Part shown: one piece after another, positions 61,711-64,000 of the stretch
Position numbering within the stretch: the first letter of the stretch is position 1
Layout: the number at the start of each line of letters is the position of its first letter
The notes under the pieces: model-generated
What the model was told of the DNA's origin: nothing
What the model saw: only the letters and a program-made list of their open reading frames with translations
The model's database searches: none
Translations under genes and position numbers: made by a program
Origin: Syngnathus acus
Taxonomy: Eukaryota > Chordata > Actinopteri > Syngnathiformes > Syngnathidae
Direction of reading: 5' to 3'
Length of the DNA stretch: 64,000 bases
Assembly: GCF_901709675.1 (NCBI RefSeq)
Contig: NC_051089.1
Location: 5,810,476-5,874,475 of the forward strand

Positions 61711-62330
61711 TAAGGCACTGGAAGACCAAACGAACACCCACACTCAAGTGATCCTAACTGCTCTTCAATTGGAATGTGAATGGGACTTGTCGGCTCGCTG
61801 TACTGTGGTTGTTTGTTTGTCTTTGTTGTTTTTTTTGTTTTGGTTTTTTTAGCGCTGTCTCAGATTCAAGTGGGATCCACTTTTGGCACTGATTCAATTG
61901 GTTGGGGTGAATTATTTTAAGATGGGGTGGGAAATCTACCTGTATTTGATCTGCAATGCCATGCAAATTCTAAAAACAAACCAAAAACTCTTGCTGATGA
62001 TAACTGCATCCAATTTTTACCTACAATACATTCTGTCTGGTCCTTGGAGAGCTGAAATGGCCTCTAATACCCATTTAAAAAAAAGGGGGGGGGGCAGCCC
62101 CTGTTTTATGTGACCATATTGTACAATGCATTTTTGTTTGCTGTTATGTTATTATGCTATGAATCAACTTCCATACCCCAGGAGAGTCCTCATACTAATA
62201 TCATCCTGACAATTTGCTTTCAGACTCTGCAAAAGTATGTTGTATTGATTTTAATAGGTGTGTGCTGTCAGGTCACACTCCCTGCAGAGTTTTTGTTTGA
62301 ACTATGAATAAAAAATGACCCGTGCCAGTG
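61711..62330 (+). other. loxl1: Likely loxl1 3' untranslated region
   Basis: Runs from the stop codon to just past the first canonical polyadenylation hexamer. It contains a T-rich stretch near 61818-61852 and a G run at 62084-62095. The end point is inferred from the hexamer; later AATAAA hexamers at 63424 and 63678 could give longer transcripts. Confidence 0.6.
62307..62312 (+). terminator. loxl1: Candidate loxl1 polyadenylation signal AATAAA
   Basis: First AATAAA after the loxl1 stop codon, about 600 nt downstream. It is followed within 80 nt by T- and GT-rich sequence (TTTTTTTGTCACAGTG), as expected of a cleavage region. Confidence 0.55.
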
Positions 62331-63497
62331 ATGGAAATGAGGCTGATGTAAAATTGGGTCTTTAATAGATGCACATTGGCTTTTTTTGTCACAGTGGGTC
62401 ATGCTGGACTTGGATTTTGTAGTACTAATCTTGCTTAATGTGATGACAATACTTCTTTTAACTCTTCAAAGTCCATTTGTACTTGAGGTAGTTCCTTCAA
62501 ATAGACACTGCAATTAAAAACTCTCTTTCCCCCAACCAAATAGAAAAAAAAACTCCTCCAAAAAAGTTACAGTAGCTGCTTAAGTTGATTGATGCTATTC
62601 TTCACACATACCATATTCCCTCAGATATCGGGCCCTATTTTTATTGCACATGGGTATCATCCTACGAATAAGAAATAAGCGTTCCTCCCCAAATGGGTCG
62701 TTGAAATTTTGTCAGTTTCAACATGATATTGTGCAAGCGGTGTGTGAGAGAAGTTCCAGAACTAGTGTCACAAAAAGTATATTTTCAAACCAAAAGGTTT
62801 TGGTCTTCTTTCTAATGATCTTCGTCCCGCCTCGCACGGCAATGTTTTTTTACTGTTGGAACTGTCAGATGCTATGGCTAAGGCATTTGATCCTAATCTG
62901 AGAACAAAAAACTCTCAATTTGTCTTTGATCTTATCTTTATCTTTTTTTGAATCAGTACTTGAACTTTTTGACACCATTTGTAAACAAACAAATTAATCA
63001 TTTGAACTCAGTTGCTAACCAAAACAGCAGCACGTAAACCGTCTTTAAGATGAGGTAGGGTTGTTGTAAACGTTCCCGAAGCAATAATGTTAAGTTATGT
63101 GGGGAATCGTCAGCAATTAAGATTCCAATCCTCCACCCTTATTGATGCACATCCCAGTGTTTTAAAAAAGAAGGTGCTCTAAAAAACAAGGCTCATGACT
63201 ATTGTACGTAAGCTGTATGGTTTACACTGTCTTCAACTACCAACACTGGTCAGATGGCACATATATGGTCATCTATGCCTTTTTTTTGGAAGAATGTATT
63301 AGCAAATATTCCATTGATGCATGACTGACTTAAATGGTGGTTTGGTTTTGATATAGTTGTAACTATTGCATTTGTTCAGTCTGTGTTTTATGGGTTATCC
63401 GAATTTGTGCGATCATGGGGTGAAATAAAATGCTACAAACTCACTCAGTTGTGATGCAGTGCCAAAAAACAACAGGAAAATCTTCGAATCAAAGATG

Positions 63498-63540
63498 TTA
63501 TATTATATTATATCTTACATTACATTATATTTTATTATAT
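63498..63540 (+). repeat. TATTA-type AT-rich repeat
   Basis: TATTATATTATATC then ACATTACATTATATT units, ending at the interspersed repeat at 63541. Confidence 0.85.
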
Positions 63541-63620
63541 CCATTTTCTGAACCGATTTTCCTCAGGAGAGTTGCAAGCATGCTGGAGCCTATCCCAGCT
63601 TGTTCCTTGGGGTGTTTGAA
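63541..63620 (+). repeat. Common fish interspersed repeat, 5' half
   Basis: CCATTTTCTGAACCGATTTT, then GCATGCTGGAGCCTATCCCA. It directly follows a TATTA microsatellite (63498-63540) and sits downstream of loxl1. Confidence 0.75.
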
Positions 63621-64000
63621 AGAAAACACATAATAACTGTTTGCCTTCATATGTCTTATTTAAGTTTGGCATGTAAAAATAAATGAGCAAGCTGCACAAA
63701 TGTAGCAAAAGGTAGGGTGAGGAGGGGACAGCATGTGCTTCAGCAAAGTGCAAAAGAACATTTTGCCCTAGGCGCGCACGGCAGAGTCAAAACCCAGCAG
63801 ACACCCACTGTGTTGCAAAGATACGCGATCTACATAATGCACATTGCCAGAGATGCCAATGCCAGCGTGGTTTCTGGGAAAACTGGAGCAGCGGGAGACT
63901 TGAAGTATAAATCAACGCTGCAATCTCCACGCGGGAGCACAGAGAAGCTGTAACGGACCAGAGGATTATGCAGAGAGCCTTTTGATATTTGTCTGCTTGA

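Larger units (their letters stand above)
62331..64000. other. Downstream flank of loxl1
   Basis: No second gene is supported. It contains later AATAAA hexamers (63424, 63678), the TATTA repeat and an interspersed repeat fragment. The last 250 bp (63750-64000) are non-repetitive and of balanced composition. They hold an open frame on the + strand with no known motif, and could be the edge of a neighbouring regulatory or coding feature cut by the window. Confidence 0.55.

Noticed and set aside
1-64000. CRISPR arrays, operons, phage or other prokaryotic systems, endogenous retroviruses
   Set aside because: No regularly spaced identical repeats, no polycistronic gene layout, and no reverse transcriptase, integrase or capsid-like frame. 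The spliced gene and repeat content are vertebrate.

Overview
This looks like vertebrate nuclear DNA, most likely from a teleost fish. Genes are sparse, and the one gene present has GT-AG introns, two of them very short (112 and 65 bp). There are many di-, tri- and tetranucleotide microsatellites, plus interspersed repeats of the kinds common in fish genomes. There are no bacterial operons, CRISPR arrays, ribosomal RNA genes or transposon coding frames. I cannot name the species.

The only protein-coding gene I can support is a complete, intact loxl1 (lysyl oxidase-like 1) on the + strand. Its seven coding exons run from 50336 to 61710: 50336-51350, 55238-55346, 56782-56919, 59900-60056, 60169-60264, 60330-60445 and 61704-61710. 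The spliced frame is 1638 nt and encodes 545 residues. These comprise a signal peptide, a cysteine-free Gly/Pro/Tyr-rich propeptide, and a C-terminal amine-oxidase domain that keeps the copper histidines, the Lys and Tyr that form the quinone cofactor, and ten cysteines. The likely 3' end is at the AATAAA at 62307.

Positions 1-50,000 are a gene-poor upstream region. I find no credible exon there. Long open frames occur on both strands, but they overlap one another, lack family motifs or are simple repeats. The region holds microsatellites, about eight copies or fragments of dispersed repeats, a 218-bp hAT-type miniature element with an 8-bp target duplication, a 36-bp remnant that looks like two fused transposon ends, a 90-bp sequence present twice 719 bp apart, two degenerate repeat clusters, and four good CTCF-like motifs between 27.8 and 41.0 kb. 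Several non-repetitive blocks rich in homeodomain-type motifs could be conserved enhancers, but conservation cannot be judged from one sequence.

I did not find a new biological system. The most useful points are the exact loxl1 model with its two-codon last exon, the upstream ORFs in its leader, the transposon remnants and the CTCF-like sites in the upstream desert.
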